Shown here piece after piece: positions 1-7,997 of a DNA stretch of 64,000 nt. The stretch spans positions 3,436,001-3,500,000 of the forward strand of contig NZ_CP029189.1 of the NCBI RefSeq assembly GCF_008642275.1. Direction: 5' to 3'. The position numbers and the translations under genes are program-made. Origin of the DNA: Streptomyces venezuelae. GTDB taxonomy: Bacteria > Actinomycetota > Actinomycetes > Streptomycetales > Streptomycetaceae. A model generated the notes under the pieces. The model ran no database searches and was not told where the DNA came from. It saw only the letters and a program-made list of their open reading frames with translations. The stretch's first letter is position 1. The number at the start of each line of letters is the position of its first letter.

Positions 1-1071
1 CTGGTGTGCACGATGGCGATACTGGCGGCGCCGGGCTTCGCCACGGGCGTCGCGCACGCCGCTCCGGTGGCGCCGGCGGCCCCTGCGGCACCCGCGGCAC
101 CTGCGGCTCCGGCGGCGCCCCTCCCCGAACCGGGCGGCAAGTCCCTGGAACAGGTCCGCAAGGAGATCGAGGAGCTGTACCGGCAGGCGGCCACCGCCAC
201 CGAGGCCTACAACCTCGCCGAGGCCGAGACGAAGGCCCAGTCGGACAAGATCGTCCAGATCGCCAATCTCGTCGTCGCCGGCAAGGAGCGGATCACCGCC
301 CTGAAGAACCGGGCGGGCGCCGCCGCCCGCGCCCAGTACCGCTCGGGCGGGATGCCGCCGGGCGCGCAGCTGGCGTTGAGCGACGACCCGAACCACTACC
401 TCGACGGCGCGGGCCGGCTGCGCCAGGGCGAGAAGGCCACCTCGGGCCTGCTCTCCGAACTGGACCGGACCCAGGCCGACTTGCAGCGCTACGCCCAGGA
501 GGCGAACGAGCGCTGGAGCATCCTGGAGACGAACCGGGTCAAGTCGGAGGAGTCCAAGAAGCAGATCGAGGAGAAGATCAAGGCCGCCGAGGAGCTGGAG
601 AGCAAGCTGGAGGCCGAGGAGAAGGCCCGGCTGATCCAGCTGGAGCAGGAGGCCCAGTACAAGGCACAGACGGCGTGGCTGTCGACGGGCGCGATGAAGG
701 ACGTCAACGGCGCGGCCACGGAAGCGGGCAAGCGGGCCGTGCAGTTCGCCACCGCGCAGATCGGCAAGCCGTACAAATGGGGTGCCGTGGGCCCCGGGTC
801 CTTCGACTGCTCCGGGCTGACCTCGCAGGCCTGGCTGGCGGCGGGCCGGGGTATCCCGCGCACCTCGCAGGAGCAGCTGCGGCTGCTGCCGAAGATCGCG
901 CTGAAGGACATGCGCCCCGGCGACCTGATCATCTACTTCGACGACGCCACCCACGTCGGCATGTACGTCGGCGACGGCGCGATGGTCCACGCCCCGCGCC
1001 CGGGGCGGAACATCACGCTGGCGGGAGCGGGCTCGATGCCGATCAAGGCAGTGGTCCGCCCCGACGCGTAG
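1..1071 (+). CDS. Secreted NlpC/P60 peptidoglycan hydrolase with coiled-coil stalk (5' end outside window)
   Basis: The reading frame is open to the first base, so the start lies upstream; what remains begins inside a hydrophobic signal-peptide core followed by an Ala-X-Ala site and a Pro/Ala-rich linker. A long Glu/Lys/Gln-rich coiled coil (about residues 45-225) precedes a C-terminal NlpC/P60 domain with the catalytic DCSGL cysteine and the histidine of the THVGMYVG segment. This is the RipA-like layout of actinobacterial D,L-endopeptidases that cleave peptide stems outside the membrane. The coiled coil probably keeps the catalytic domain controlled or positioned at the wall. The family is clear; substrate and regulation are inferred. 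Confidence 0.9.
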   Translation: MVCTMAILAAPGFATGVAHAAPVAPAAPAAPAAPAAPAAPLPEPGGKSLEQVRKEIEELYRQAATATEAYNLAEAETKAQSDKIVQIANLVVAGKERITALKNRAGAAARAQYRSGGMPPGAQLALSDDPNHYLDGAGRLRQGEKATSGLLSELDRTQADLQRYAQEANERWSILETNRVKSEESKKQIEEKIKAAEELESKLEAEEKARLIQLEQEAQYKAQTAWLSTGAMKDVNGAATEAGKRAVQFATAQIGKPYKWGAVGPGSFDCSGLTSQAWLAAGRGIPRTSQEQLRLLPKIALKDMRPGDLIIYFDDATHVGMYVGDGAMVHAPRPGRNITLAGAGSMPIKAVVRPDA

Positions 1072-2071
1072 CCCCTGCGGGGTTGCTCGGCAGGGTGCTC
1101 CGGGCCGGAGCCCGGGCCCGGGGTACCGGCCCGGACCCCAGCCTCGGAGCCGGCCCTGGCCCCGGCCTGGCTGCCGGGTGCGCCGAGACCCGGGCCCGGC
1201 CCCGGCCTGGCTGCCGCGCGCGCCGAAACCCCCGGCCCGGGGCCCGGGTGCCGCGGGAAACCGGCGCCCGGGCGCTCATGGGCCCGGGGCCGCATGGCTC
1301 GGGAATCCGCCACCGACCCGGGGGGCGCGCACGGCGGCAGGGGGCGGGAGGTACCCCGGAGCCCGGCCTGGTTGCCGGGTGCGCCGAGACCCAGGCCCGG
1401 AGAGCCCGAGTGCCGCAGGAAGCCCGGCGCCCCGGCGTTCAGGGACCCGGGGATACAGGGCTCGGGAATCCGACACCGGGCGGCGACCTGAGCCGGAGTG
1501 CTCGGCGCCCCGGCCTGGGTGCCGGGTGCGCCGAGACCCGGGCCCGCAGTCCGGATGCCCCGGGAAACCCGGCGCCCAGGCGTTCAGGGACCCGGGGATA
1601 CAGGGCTCCGGAACCCGACACCGGGCGGCGACCTGAGCCGGAGTGCTCGGCGCCCCGGCCTGGGTGCCGGGTGCGCCGAGACCCGGGCCCGGGGACCGGA
1701 AGCCCGGGTGCCGCGGAGAACCCGGCGCTCGGGCCGAGTGGCTCGGGGACCGGAGCTGGAGTGCTCGGCCCCGGGGCGCTCGGCTCGGGAATCCGGTATC
1801 GGGGTTCGGGGGTCCGAGGGGCGGAGGGTTCGCTGGGGTGGGGGCTCGGGCGGGGTGACGTAGGCAACCCGGCGGGGGTCGGACACGTCTCGCTGGACGG
1901 GACGGAACGCGGCCCCGCCGTGACCTTTGTCATCCAGTGGGCCGATTTTCCCCCGCGATAGCCGCATATGCCGGAGGCCCTCACCAAGAACGGCATTCCG
2001 TTCGTCGGGCCGGGACCGCTAGGGTCTGCCGGACGAGCGCACCCTCGGGGGGAGGGAAGGAACCGGAGACG
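1072..2071. other. 1-kb gene-free stretch between the hydrolase and the PP2C gene
   Basis: Long open frames here run in several overlapping frames on both strands, as expected for unspliced GC-rich DNA, and their translations are low-complexity Arg/Pro/Gly strings with no domain. The left two thirds carry tandem repeats (see the repeat entry). The right end, from about 1860, is of ordinary composition and must hold the promoter of the PP2C gene. I see no RNA gene. Confidence 0.7.
1161..1700. repeat. Degenerate GC-rich tandem repeat, about 145-bp period
   Basis: The string cccggcctgg followed by a gccgggtgcgccgagacc-like core recurs at 1161, 1201, 1362, 1509 and 1654. The last three copies are spaced 147 and 145 bp. 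A second block starting agggacccggggatacaggg occurs at 1441 and again at 1586, exactly 145 bp apart and almost identical for about 60 bases. The arrangement suggests recent tandem duplication of a 145-bp unit in non-coding DNA. It is not CRISPR: the unit is too long and the spacers also repeat. Confidence 0.8.
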
Positions 2072-3448
2072 ATGCCCGTACCCGTACCGCGGCAGAGGGA
2101 CACCTCGGCCACGGAGAGCGGTCAGGCCGTTCTGCAGACCGCCGCCCCGGCCATGGCCGCCACGGGCGTCGCGCAAGCGACCCCTCAGGCGACCCCGCAC
2201 ACCACCCCGCTGACGCTCCTGGTCATCGAGGACGACCCGGCCGGCGGCCTCACCGTCCCCGAGATCCTCGACGCGGACGGCCACCGCATCCGGGTCCGCA
2301 CCGCCCGCAACCTCACCGAGGCCGAGCGGCTGCTCACGCCCGACGTGCACTGCATCCTCCTCGACCTGTCCCTCCCGGACGCCAGCGCCCGTACCCCGGG
2401 AGCCGCGGCCACCGGCACGGCCACCGCCACCGGCACTGCCACCGCAACCGCAACCGCCACCGCGCCCGCCGTGGACCAGCTGGTCGCCCTCCGCCAGGTG
2501 CTGCGCATAGCCCCGCGCCACGCCGTCCTCGTCCTCACCGACGAGGACGACGCCGAGCGCGCCGCCGAGGCCGTCCGGGTCGGCGCCCAGGACTTCCTCT
2601 TCCGGGACGAGCTGGACGGCCGGCTGCTCAGCCGCGCCATCCGCTACGCCGTGGAGAGAAAACGGGCGGACATCGCCCAGTACAAGCTCGCAGAATCGAA
2701 ACTGCGCGCCCAGGAGAACGCCCGGCTGGAACGCGGCCTGCTCCCCACACCCCTGCTGGAGGGCTCGGACCTCCGCTTCGCCGCCCGCTACCGGCCCGGC
2801 CGCAGCCGGGCCCTGCTCGGCGGTGACTTCTACGACACCGTCCGCACCCCCGACGGCACCGTCCACGCCATGATCGGCGACGTCTGCGGACACGGCCCGG
2901 ACGAGGCCGCGCTCGGCGTCGAGCTCCGCATCGCCTGGCGCGCCCTGACACTCGCCGGCCTGTGCGGCGACGACCTGCTGGCCACCCTCCAGCAGGTCCT
3001 GGAGGTGGAGCGGCCGTGCGAGGAGATATTCGCGACGCTGTGCACGGTCGACATCGCCCCGGACGGGCGCCGCGCCGGCCTGTGCCTGGCCGGCCATCCG
3101 GCCCCGCTGATCTCCCGGCCGGGCCGCCGCGCGCGGCTGCTCCCGTACGAGAACAGCGGCCCGGCCCTCGGACTGCTGCCCCGGGCCCGCTGGCCGCGCC
3201 GCCAGGTGGAGCTCGGCGGCACCTGGAGCCTGATGCTCTACACGGACGGCCTGATCGAGGGCCACATCGGCGAGGGCAAGGAACGCCTGGGACAGGACGG
3301 CATGGTCGACATGATCAACCGGCACCTGGACCGCGGTCTGAGCGGTGAGGGCCTGCTGGAGGCCTCCGTCACCGAGGCCCGCCGGCTCAACGGCGGCGAG
3401 CTGACCGACGACGTGGCCGTGGTCCTGCTCTCCCGCGCCGAGGGCTGA
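2072..3448 (+). CDS. Response-regulator receiver fused to PP2C/SpoIIE phosphatase
   Basis: The ATG at 2072 follows a GGGGGGAGGGAAGG ribosome-binding region; 458 aa. Residues about 47-195 form a receiver domain (acidic pair 54-55, acceptor Asp98, Thr156). Residues about 225-458 form a PP2C/SpoIIE serine phosphatase with GGDFYD at 250-255, MIGDVCGHG around 266-274 and a terminal TDDVAVVLL. Such proteins dephosphorylate anti-anti-sigma factors when their receiver is triggered. Two oddities: an Ala/Thr repeat of about 30 residues (104-133) sits in the receiver just after the acceptor Asp, and the invariant receiver Lys appears as Arg178. Receiver phosphorylation may therefore be weak or absent. 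No partner kinase gene is adjacent. Confidence 0.9.
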   Translation: MPVPVPRQRDTSATESGQAVLQTAAPAMAATGVAQATPQATPHTTPLTLLVIEDDPAGGLTVPEILDADGHRIRVRTARNLTEAERLLTPDVHCILLDLSLPDASARTPGAAATGTATATGTATATATATAPAVDQLVALRQVLRIAPRHAVLVLTDEDDAERAAEAVRVGAQDFLFRDELDGRLLSRAIRYAVERKRADIAQYKLAESKLRAQENARLERGLLPTPLLEGSDLRFAARYRPGRSRALLGGDFYDTVRTPDGTVHAMIGDVCGHGPDEAALGVELRIAWRALTLAGLCGDDLLATLQQVLEVERPCEEIFATLCTVDIAPDGRRAGLCLAGHPAPLISRPGRRARLLPYENSGPALGLLPRARWPRRQVELGGTWSLMLYTDGLIEGHIGEGKERLGQDGMVDMINRHLDRGLSGEGLLEASVTEARRLNGGELTDDVAVVLLSRAEG

Positions 3449-3474
3449 GCCCCCGCCGCGCGCCGGTCACGGGA

Positions 3475-3816
3475 CTAGCGTCCGCCGTTGTAGGGCCCGT
3501 ACGGCCCGTCGCTGCTGCTGCCGCCGCCACGCCGGCCGCCACCGCCCGAGACCTGCTTGAGGGCCGGCCGCACGTCGACGAAGAACACGATGGTCGCGAC
3601 GAGACCGGCGATCTGCAGGAACATCATCCCGGGGACGAAGCCCACGGCCACGGTGACGCCGAGCAGGACCAGCCAGAACGTCTTGCTCTGCTTCTCGGCC
3701 GCCCGGTACGCGTCCTCTCGTGCCACCAGGGCGAACACGAAGGCCACGAGGGCGAGCACCCGCATGGCGAGCAGGAGCAACGGGATCACGCCGAGATCGA
3801 ACCCGTTCATCAACAT
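3475..3816 (-). CDS. DUF2516 family membrane protein
   Basis: 113 aa with about three hydrophobic segments (residues about 8-30, 46-64 and 66-84) and a short Gly/Arg/Ser-rich tail. It matches the DUF2516 family, which has no assigned activity. The start is the outer of two close Met codons, with a weak GAAGG upstream. It is the third gene of an XRE regulator / HbhA-like / DUF2516 series on the minus strand, the order known in mycobacteria (Rv0474-Rv0475-Rv0476, from memory). A hairpin separates it from the HbhA-like gene, so it may have its own promoter. It converges on the PP2C gene. Confidence 0.75.
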   Translation of the reverse strand: MLMNGFDLGVIPLLLLAMRVLALVAFVFALVAREDAYRAAEKQSKTFWLVLLGVTVAVGFVPGMMFLQIAGLVATIVFFVDVRPALKQVSGGGGRRGGGSSSDGPYGPYNGGR

Positions 3817-3905
3817 CGCTTCGACCGCCTTCTCAGCTGCTGCTTCGCACTTCGGTTGCCGCCCGACTCCACGCTACCGGCACGGGCCCCTTCATGAACC
3901 ACAAC

Positions 3906-3934
3906 GGGCCGGGCCCCTGAAGGGTGCCCGGCCC
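3906..3934 (-). terminator. Hairpin terminator after the HbhA-like gene
   Basis: A perfect 9-bp GC stem (gggccgggc / gcccggccc) encloses a short loop just beyond the stop codon at 3958 of the minus-strand HbhA-like gene. There is no T-run, as is usual in Streptomyces. Confidence 0.6.
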
Positions 3935-3957
3935 GCCGTCGCTCATGCGGCCGTGCT

Positions 3958-4512
3958 TCAGCTCGCGTCGTCCGCCGTGACCACGGCCTTCTTGGCCGTG
4001 CTCTTGCGCGCGGTGGTCTTCTTCGCGACCGGCTTCTCCTCGCCGGCGGCCTCGGCGACCGGCTCCGACTCCGGCTCCGGCTCGGTCACCGGCTCCGCCC
4101 CGGGCTCGACGGCCACGGCGATGTCGACGATCTCGGCGGAGACGTCGCCGCGCCAGTTCCGCACGGCCTGCTCGCCGTGCACGGCGACCTTGTCGTACGT
4201 CTCCTTGGCGCGCACCGCGTACTCGGCGGCCACGCCGACTCCGCGCAGCGCGAGGTCCTGGGCGGTCTCCCCGAGCTTCTTCGGGTCGATCGCGCCGAGC
4301 ACCTCGGCGAACTTGGCGGTGACGGCGTCCTGCACGGCCTTCGGGTCCGTGTTCTTCACGGCCTCGATGCGCGCGGGGGCCTCGGCGCGCAGCTGCTCGA
4401 TCAGGTCGGGCACCTTCTTGGCCTGCTGCACGGCCAGGTCGGCGGTCCCGGCTGCGAAGTAGAGGGGAGTGGGGTCGGTGAGGGTCTTCTTCAGGTCATC
4501 GGCGATGGCCAT
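3958..4512 (-). CDS. HbhA-like protein with lysine-rich tail
   Basis: 184 aa from the Met of MAIADDLKKTL; an upstream Met in the same frame at 4533 is less likely. The first 110 residues or so are a predicted helical, Ala/Glu/Lys-rich coiled coil. An acidic Glu/Pro stretch follows, and the tail carries AKK/ARK repeats (AKKTTARKSTAKK). This is the architecture of mycobacterial heparin-binding haemagglutinin. In a soil bacterium adhesion to host glycans is unlikely; such proteins also occur at lipid inclusions and the envelope. No signal peptide is visible. It sits between the XRE regulator upstream and DUF2516 downstream, with only 23 bp to the regulator's stop. Confidence 0.75.
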   Translation of the reverse strand: MAIADDLKKTLTDPTPLYFAAGTADLAVQQAKKVPDLIEQLRAEAPARIEAVKNTDPKAVQDAVTAKFAEVLGAIDPKKLGETAQDLALRGVGVAAEYAVRAKETYDKVAVHGEQAVRNWRGDVSAEIVDIAVAVEPGAEPVTEPEPESEPVAEAAGEEKPVAKKTTARKSTAKKAVVTADDAS

Positions 4513-4535
4513 GTGCTGGTCCTCCCGGATCAACT

Positions 4536-4919
4536 TCAGTTCGTCTTCGGCGGCATCTCGTCGGCGGGCGCGTCGAGCGCGTTCTCCTTGCGGAACGACT
4601 CGTAGATCTGGAGCAGCACCTGCTTCTGCCGCTCGTTGATCGACGGGTCGGCGAGTATGACGGCTCGCGTCTCCACCTCGTCCGGGTCCCGCTCGTCCAG
4701 GATCCCGGCCTGCACGTACAGCGTCTCCGCGGAGATCCGCAGCGCCTTGGCCAGCTGCTGCAGGATGTCCGCGCTCGGCTTGCGCAGCCCGCGCTCGATC
4801 TGGCTCAGGTACGGATTCGACACCCCCGCCTGCTCGGCCAGCTGCCGCAGCGAGAGCTGGGCCTGCCGGCGCTGCTCACGGAGGTACTCGCCGAGATTTC
4901 CGACGTTGAGCGATGCCAT
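4536..4919 (-). CDS. XRE/Cro-type helix-turn-helix regulator
   Basis: 127 aa from the ATG at 4919. Residues about 8-65 form an HTH_3 domain (LRQLAEQAGVSNPYLSQIE is the recognition region). The rest is an Arg/Glu-rich helical tail (INERQKQVLLQIYESF) that probably dimerises. It lies immediately upstream of the HbhA-like gene and is likely co-transcribed with it. In M. tuberculosis the equivalent gene, Rv0474, occupies the same place. The palindrome in its promoter region suggests autoregulation. The ligand, if any, is not evident. Confidence 0.85.
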   Translation of the reverse strand: MASLNVGNLGEYLREQRRQAQLSLRQLAEQAGVSNPYLSQIERGLRKPSADILQQLAKALRISAETLYVQAGILDERDPDEVETRAVILADPSINERQKQVLLQIYESFRKENALDAPADEMPPKTN

Positions 4920-4938
4920 GCTCAGATCCTGCCCGACC

Positions 4939-4968
4939 TTGCTAACTATTGCAAGCGCCTCGCTTGCA
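4939..4968. promoter_or_regulatory. Candidate autoregulatory operator of the XRE regulator
   Basis: TGCAAGCG (4950-4957), a 3-bp spacer and CGCTTGCA (4961-4968) form a perfect inverted repeat 31 bp upstream of the regulator's ATG. The adjacent CTTGC (about 4939) and GCAAG add an overlapping half-site. Read on the minus strand the palindrome lies next to an AATAGTTA stretch that could be a -10 region. Binding by the adjacent HTH protein is inferred. Confidence 0.55.
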
Positions 4969-5138
4969 GCATCTCCCACCCGGTGCCGGCGCCGGCACCG
5001 GGCCGTCGCGGATTTCGTGGCCGGGGGTGAATCCTTTCCGGCGCTGCCCGCCTCTTGTGTGCGTACCGGCCGAACGGGCCGGCAGAGGCTGGGAGCTCCG
5101 CCCACCGACCAGGGCGGAGCATCAGGAGGGGAAACAGC

Positions 5139-5660
5139 ATGGGCACCTACGTGCGCAAGTTCGTCACGGCCGCCACCGCGTCGGCCGTGCTCACCGGCGG
5201 GCTGATCGGACTGTCGGCGGCGCCCGCGTCCGCGGCCGAGGTCTGTGACGACGTCTACAAGCGCAAGTACACGGAGATCTCGTCCACCTGGCACAAGGTG
5301 GTCGCGTCGGGAGTCATCGACAACCGCCGCGGCGACGCCTCCGTGCGCGAGAGCGTCTCCGCGGGCATCAGCGCCAGCCTGAAGGGCAGCGTCGAGGGCG
5401 AGATCGGAGGCAAGATCGATCTGGCGGCGGCGGAGATCAGCTCCAAGCTCGGGGTGAGCGTCGAGGGAAGCGTCACCATCACCAGGGGCAAGACCACGAT
5501 GATCGTGGCGCCCGCCCGCAAGCGGATCAACTACAAGATCGGCATCAAGAAGCGCGTGTACCAGGTCTACGTCACGCATCAGTCCCGGAACTGCCGTGTC
5601 TCCAACCACTGGGCGAAGGTCACGGTGGCCGACTCGTACACCGAGACCTGGAACAGCTGA
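5139..5660 (+). CDS. Small secreted protein of unknown function
   Basis: 173 aa from the ATG at 5139, preceded by a strong AGGAGGGG site. A classical signal peptide (positively charged n-region, Ala/Leu core, cleavage after PASAA near residue 31) leads to a mature protein of about 140 residues. It has only two cysteines, one near each end, which could form a disulfide. The middle (residues about 70-135) alternates polar and small hydrophobic residues (SAGISASLKGSVEGEIGG, LGVSVEGSVTITRG), a pattern typical of amphipathic beta-strands. I do not recognise the family. It stands alone between unrelated genes. Confidence 0.75.
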   Translation: MGTYVRKFVTAATASAVLTGGLIGLSAAPASAAEVCDDVYKRKYTEISSTWHKVVASGVIDNRRGDASVRESVSAGISASLKGSVEGEIGGKIDLAAAEISSKLGVSVEGSVTITRGKTTMIVAPARKRINYKIGIKKRVYQVYVTHQSRNCRVSNHWAKVTVADSYTETWNS

Positions 5661-5757
5661 GGCCCCGGCCGAGCGCAGGCCCTGAACGCGCCCTGACCTG
5701 CCCGACACCTCCGCGCGGTCCGGCGGAGGTGTCGAGGTCGTCGTCCCGGCGCCCGGC

Positions 5758-6351
5758 TCAGTCGTCGAAGCGGAGCTCGGGCCGGGTCCACAGGGTGAGG
5801 TCGCTGCTGGTGGCGACCGCCAGGGTCAGTCCGGAGGGAGAGAACCCGACCGCGCGCAGTTCCGAGTAGCAGGAGTGGAAGACGTGCCACCACGTCCCTC
5901 CTGCCGGGCCCTGGTGGGACCCGCCGTCGGCGGAAAGGACGACGCGGTCACGCGGCCACTCCGGGCGGACGACGTCCAGGACCCAGCCGTCCGGTGTGGT
6001 GGTGTGCAGGCCGCCGCCGAAGAGCCCGGCGATCCGCACCGGCACGCCCTCGACCGGGCCGAGCCCGGGGCAGGTGAGCTCCGCAGACGCGTCCGGGGTG
6101 CTCGTTTCGGGGTCGGGATCCCGGTCGCGGGCGATCTTCTCGCCGGTCACCGCGTCGAAGAGCCCGTGGCCGTCCTGGGACACCACCATGACGAGGTCGT
6201 GCCCGCTGCCCGGATGGACGGCGAAGCCGATGCCGAGCAGACCCCCGATGGGGGTCCTGTTGTCCAGCACCTGCTGCCAGGGCTCCGGGGCCGGCATGAC
6301 GGGGGCGGCGATGTAGCGCTCGCGCAGCTTCTGCTGGTACTCCGTGATCAA
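5758..6351 (-). CDS. Unknown protein, possible beta-propeller-like fragment
   Basis: 197 aa if translation starts at the TTG at 6351, which has GAGGAG five bases upstream; the frame stays open further upstream but those residues are Arg/Pro-rich and unconvincing. The C-terminus (RAVGFSPSGLTLAVATSSDLTLWTRPEL) reads like one WD40-type blade, and the middle holds HDLVMVVSQDGHGLFDAVTG, another blade-like strand set. There is no signal peptide. It is divergent from the next gene. The function is unknown. Confidence 0.65.
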   Translation of the reverse strand: MITEYQQKLRERYIAAPVMPAPEPWQQVLDNRTPIGGLLGIGFAVHPGSGHDLVMVVSQDGHGLFDAVTGEKIARDRDPDPETSTPDASAELTCPGLGPVEGVPVRIAGLFGGGLHTTTPDGWVLDVVRPEWPRDRVVLSADGGSHQGPAGGTWWHVFHSCYSELRAVGFSPSGLTLAVATSSDLTLWTRPELRFDD

Positions 6352-6593
6352 CTCGTCTCCTCGGGGTGGCGGGGTCGTCCCCGCGGAACGGCGTACCAGC
6401 GGCGGTGCACCAGCGGTTCGACGCACACGGTGACCGCCTCCGGCAGGTCGAAGGCGTTCCCGTGACCGAACCGGCAGTCCAGGCCCTCGGCCCGGACCCT
6501 AACCGCTGCCGCTGCCGCTGCCGTCGCCGCCGTCGCCGGCGCCGTGGCGATATCCGTTGGATCCGGCCGGGCCGGGCCCACAGGATGGGGCGC

Positions 6594-7187
6594 ATGAGTC
6601 TGCCGGCCATCCCGGAGGTCCACTCCGCTCCGTCCGTCCCGCATGCCCCGTCCCTCCCGTCCGCCCCGCACCGGGTGGAGTTCCTGCGCCTCCCCCACCC
6701 CGGCTTCCCGCACCTCACCGCCTGGGGCATCCGCGTCGACGGGACCGATCTGCGCGTCCTCGTCGCGGAGGCGACGCGCGCGCTCTGGAGCCGCGAGCTC
6801 GACGAGGACGACGACACCCCGCAGGAGCGCGACGCGTTCCTGCTGGGCCAGCACGCCCCGCTGCACCTCGACGACGACGCCGACGGCGCCCGGGCCCGGG
6901 CGCACTTCATGGGCGAGGCGCCACCGCACCTGCGCGACCGGAACACCGGTGCCCTGTGCCTGATGGGCTGCCCCTGCGGGATCGACGCCTGCTGGCCGCT
7001 GCTGGCCATGGTCCGCGCCACGGAGAGCGAGGTCACCTGGTCCGGCTTCTACCAGATCCACCGCCCGGAATGGGGCGAACTGCCCCTGGGCCCTTACGTC
7101 TTCCCGCGCCCCGCCTACGAGGCGGCCCTGGCCGTGCCGCTCGGACTCGACCAGGACCCGCTCGCCCCCCTGCTCGGGGAGGGATAG
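6594..7187 (+). CDS. Unknown cytoplasmic protein with a Cys-rich CGxxxCWPL motif
   Basis: 197 aa from ATG 6594 (an in-frame ATG at 6585 is also possible). After a Pro/Ser-rich leader come an acidic stretch (ELDEDDDTPQERD) and the signature LCLMGCPCGIDACWPL. The end, SGFYQIHRPEW...LGPYVFPRPAYEAAL, belongs to a widespread Streptomyces family that I recognise by pattern but cannot name. Four closely spaced Cys residues suggest metal binding or a structural cluster. It is encoded opposite the preceding unknown gene. Confidence 0.7.
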   Translation: MSLPAIPEVHSAPSVPHAPSLPSAPHRVEFLRLPHPGFPHLTAWGIRVDGTDLRVLVAEATRALWSRELDEDDDTPQERDAFLLGQHAPLHLDDDADGARARAHFMGEAPPHLRDRNTGALCLMGCPCGIDACWPLLAMVRATESEVTWSGFYQIHRPEWGELPLGPYVFPRPAYEAALAVPLGLDQDPLAPLLGEG

Positions 7188-7210
7188 ACCAGAGGGCCCG
7201 ACGGGCCGCG

Positions 7211-7972
7211 TCAGGCCGTGCCGATGACCACCGTCGCGTACAGCTCCTCCGAGGTCACCGCCCGGACCGCGAGGCCCGCCGAGGCCAGGGCCGAGGCCGT
7301 CGACGGCGACTGGCGGGCGCTCGTCTCGATCAGCAGGTGGCCGCCCGGGGCCAGCCAGGGCAGGGCCCCCGCCGCCACCCGGCGGTGGATGTCCAGGCCG
7401 TCGGCCCCGCCGTCCAGGGAGACCAGCGGCTCGTGGTCGCGCGCCTCTGACGGCATCAGGACGATCTCCTCCGTCGGCACGTACGGGGCGTTGACCACGA
7501 GCACGTCCACCCGGCCGCGCAGCGAGGACGGGAGCGCCGCGTACAGGTCGCCCTCCCACACCCGGCCGCCGTACGGGGCCACGTTCCGCCGCGCGTACAC
7601 CAGCGCCGCCGGGTCGATGTCCGCCGCGTGCAGCTCGGCGCCGCCCGGCAGCCCCGCGGCCACCGCCGCGCCCAGGGCGCCGACCCCGCAGCACAGGTCC
7701 AGCACCACCGCGCCGGGCCGGGCCAGTGCCAACGCCTCCCGCACCAGGAACTCGGTACGCCGGCGCGGCACGAAGGCCCCCGCGCCGACCTCCATGCGCA
7801 GCCCGCAGAACTCCGCCCAGCCGACGACGTGTTCCAGCGGTTCGCCGCCGACCCGGCGGGACAGCAGCTCCGCCAGATGGTCCGCGTCGGTGGCGGCCCC
7901 GGTCAGGAGCTCCGCCTCCTCCTCCGCGAAGACGCAGCCCGCCGCGCGCAGGGATTCCACAAGTGATGTCAC
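7211..7972 (-). CDS. PrmC/HemK-like N5-glutamine methyltransferase
   Basis: 253 aa, Rossmann-fold class I methyltransferase. The SAM-binding motif is LDLCCGVGALGAAVA, the acidic motif II is AADIDPAAL, and the catalytic motif is NAPYVPTEE where PrmC has NPPY. The N-terminal helical domain with GGEPLEHVVGWAEF resembles the PrmC release-factor-binding module. Canonical PrmC methylates the Gln of the GGQ motif in release factors. The NAPY variant marks a separate actinobacterial paralogue group whose substrate is not established. It lies 25 bp downstream of the Eis-like gene and is probably co-transcribed. Confidence 0.8.
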   Translation of the reverse strand: MTSLVESLRAAGCVFAEEEAELLTGAATDADHLAELLSRRVGGEPLEHVVGWAEFCGLRMEVGAGAFVPRRRTEFLVREALALARPGAVVLDLCCGVGALGAAVAAGLPGGAELHAADIDPAALVYARRNVAPYGGRVWEGDLYAALPSSLRGRVDVLVVNAPYVPTEEIVLMPSEARDHEPLVSLDGGADGLDIHRRVAAGALPWLAPGGHLLIETSARQSPSTASALASAGLAVRAVTSEELYATVVIGTA

Positions 7973-7997
7973 GATCTCAGTTCCTCGTCAGAACGCG

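Noticed and set aside
1161..1700. Repeats considered as a CRISPR array
   Set aside because: Units of about 145 bp with repeating spacers, no short direct repeats and no cas genes.
6..1961. A 651-codon open frame covering the hydrolase and the repeat region in another frame
   Set aside because: Its translation is a low-complexity Arg/Gly/Pro string; the NlpC/P60 frame has clear motifs and codon bias, and the rest is repeat DNA.
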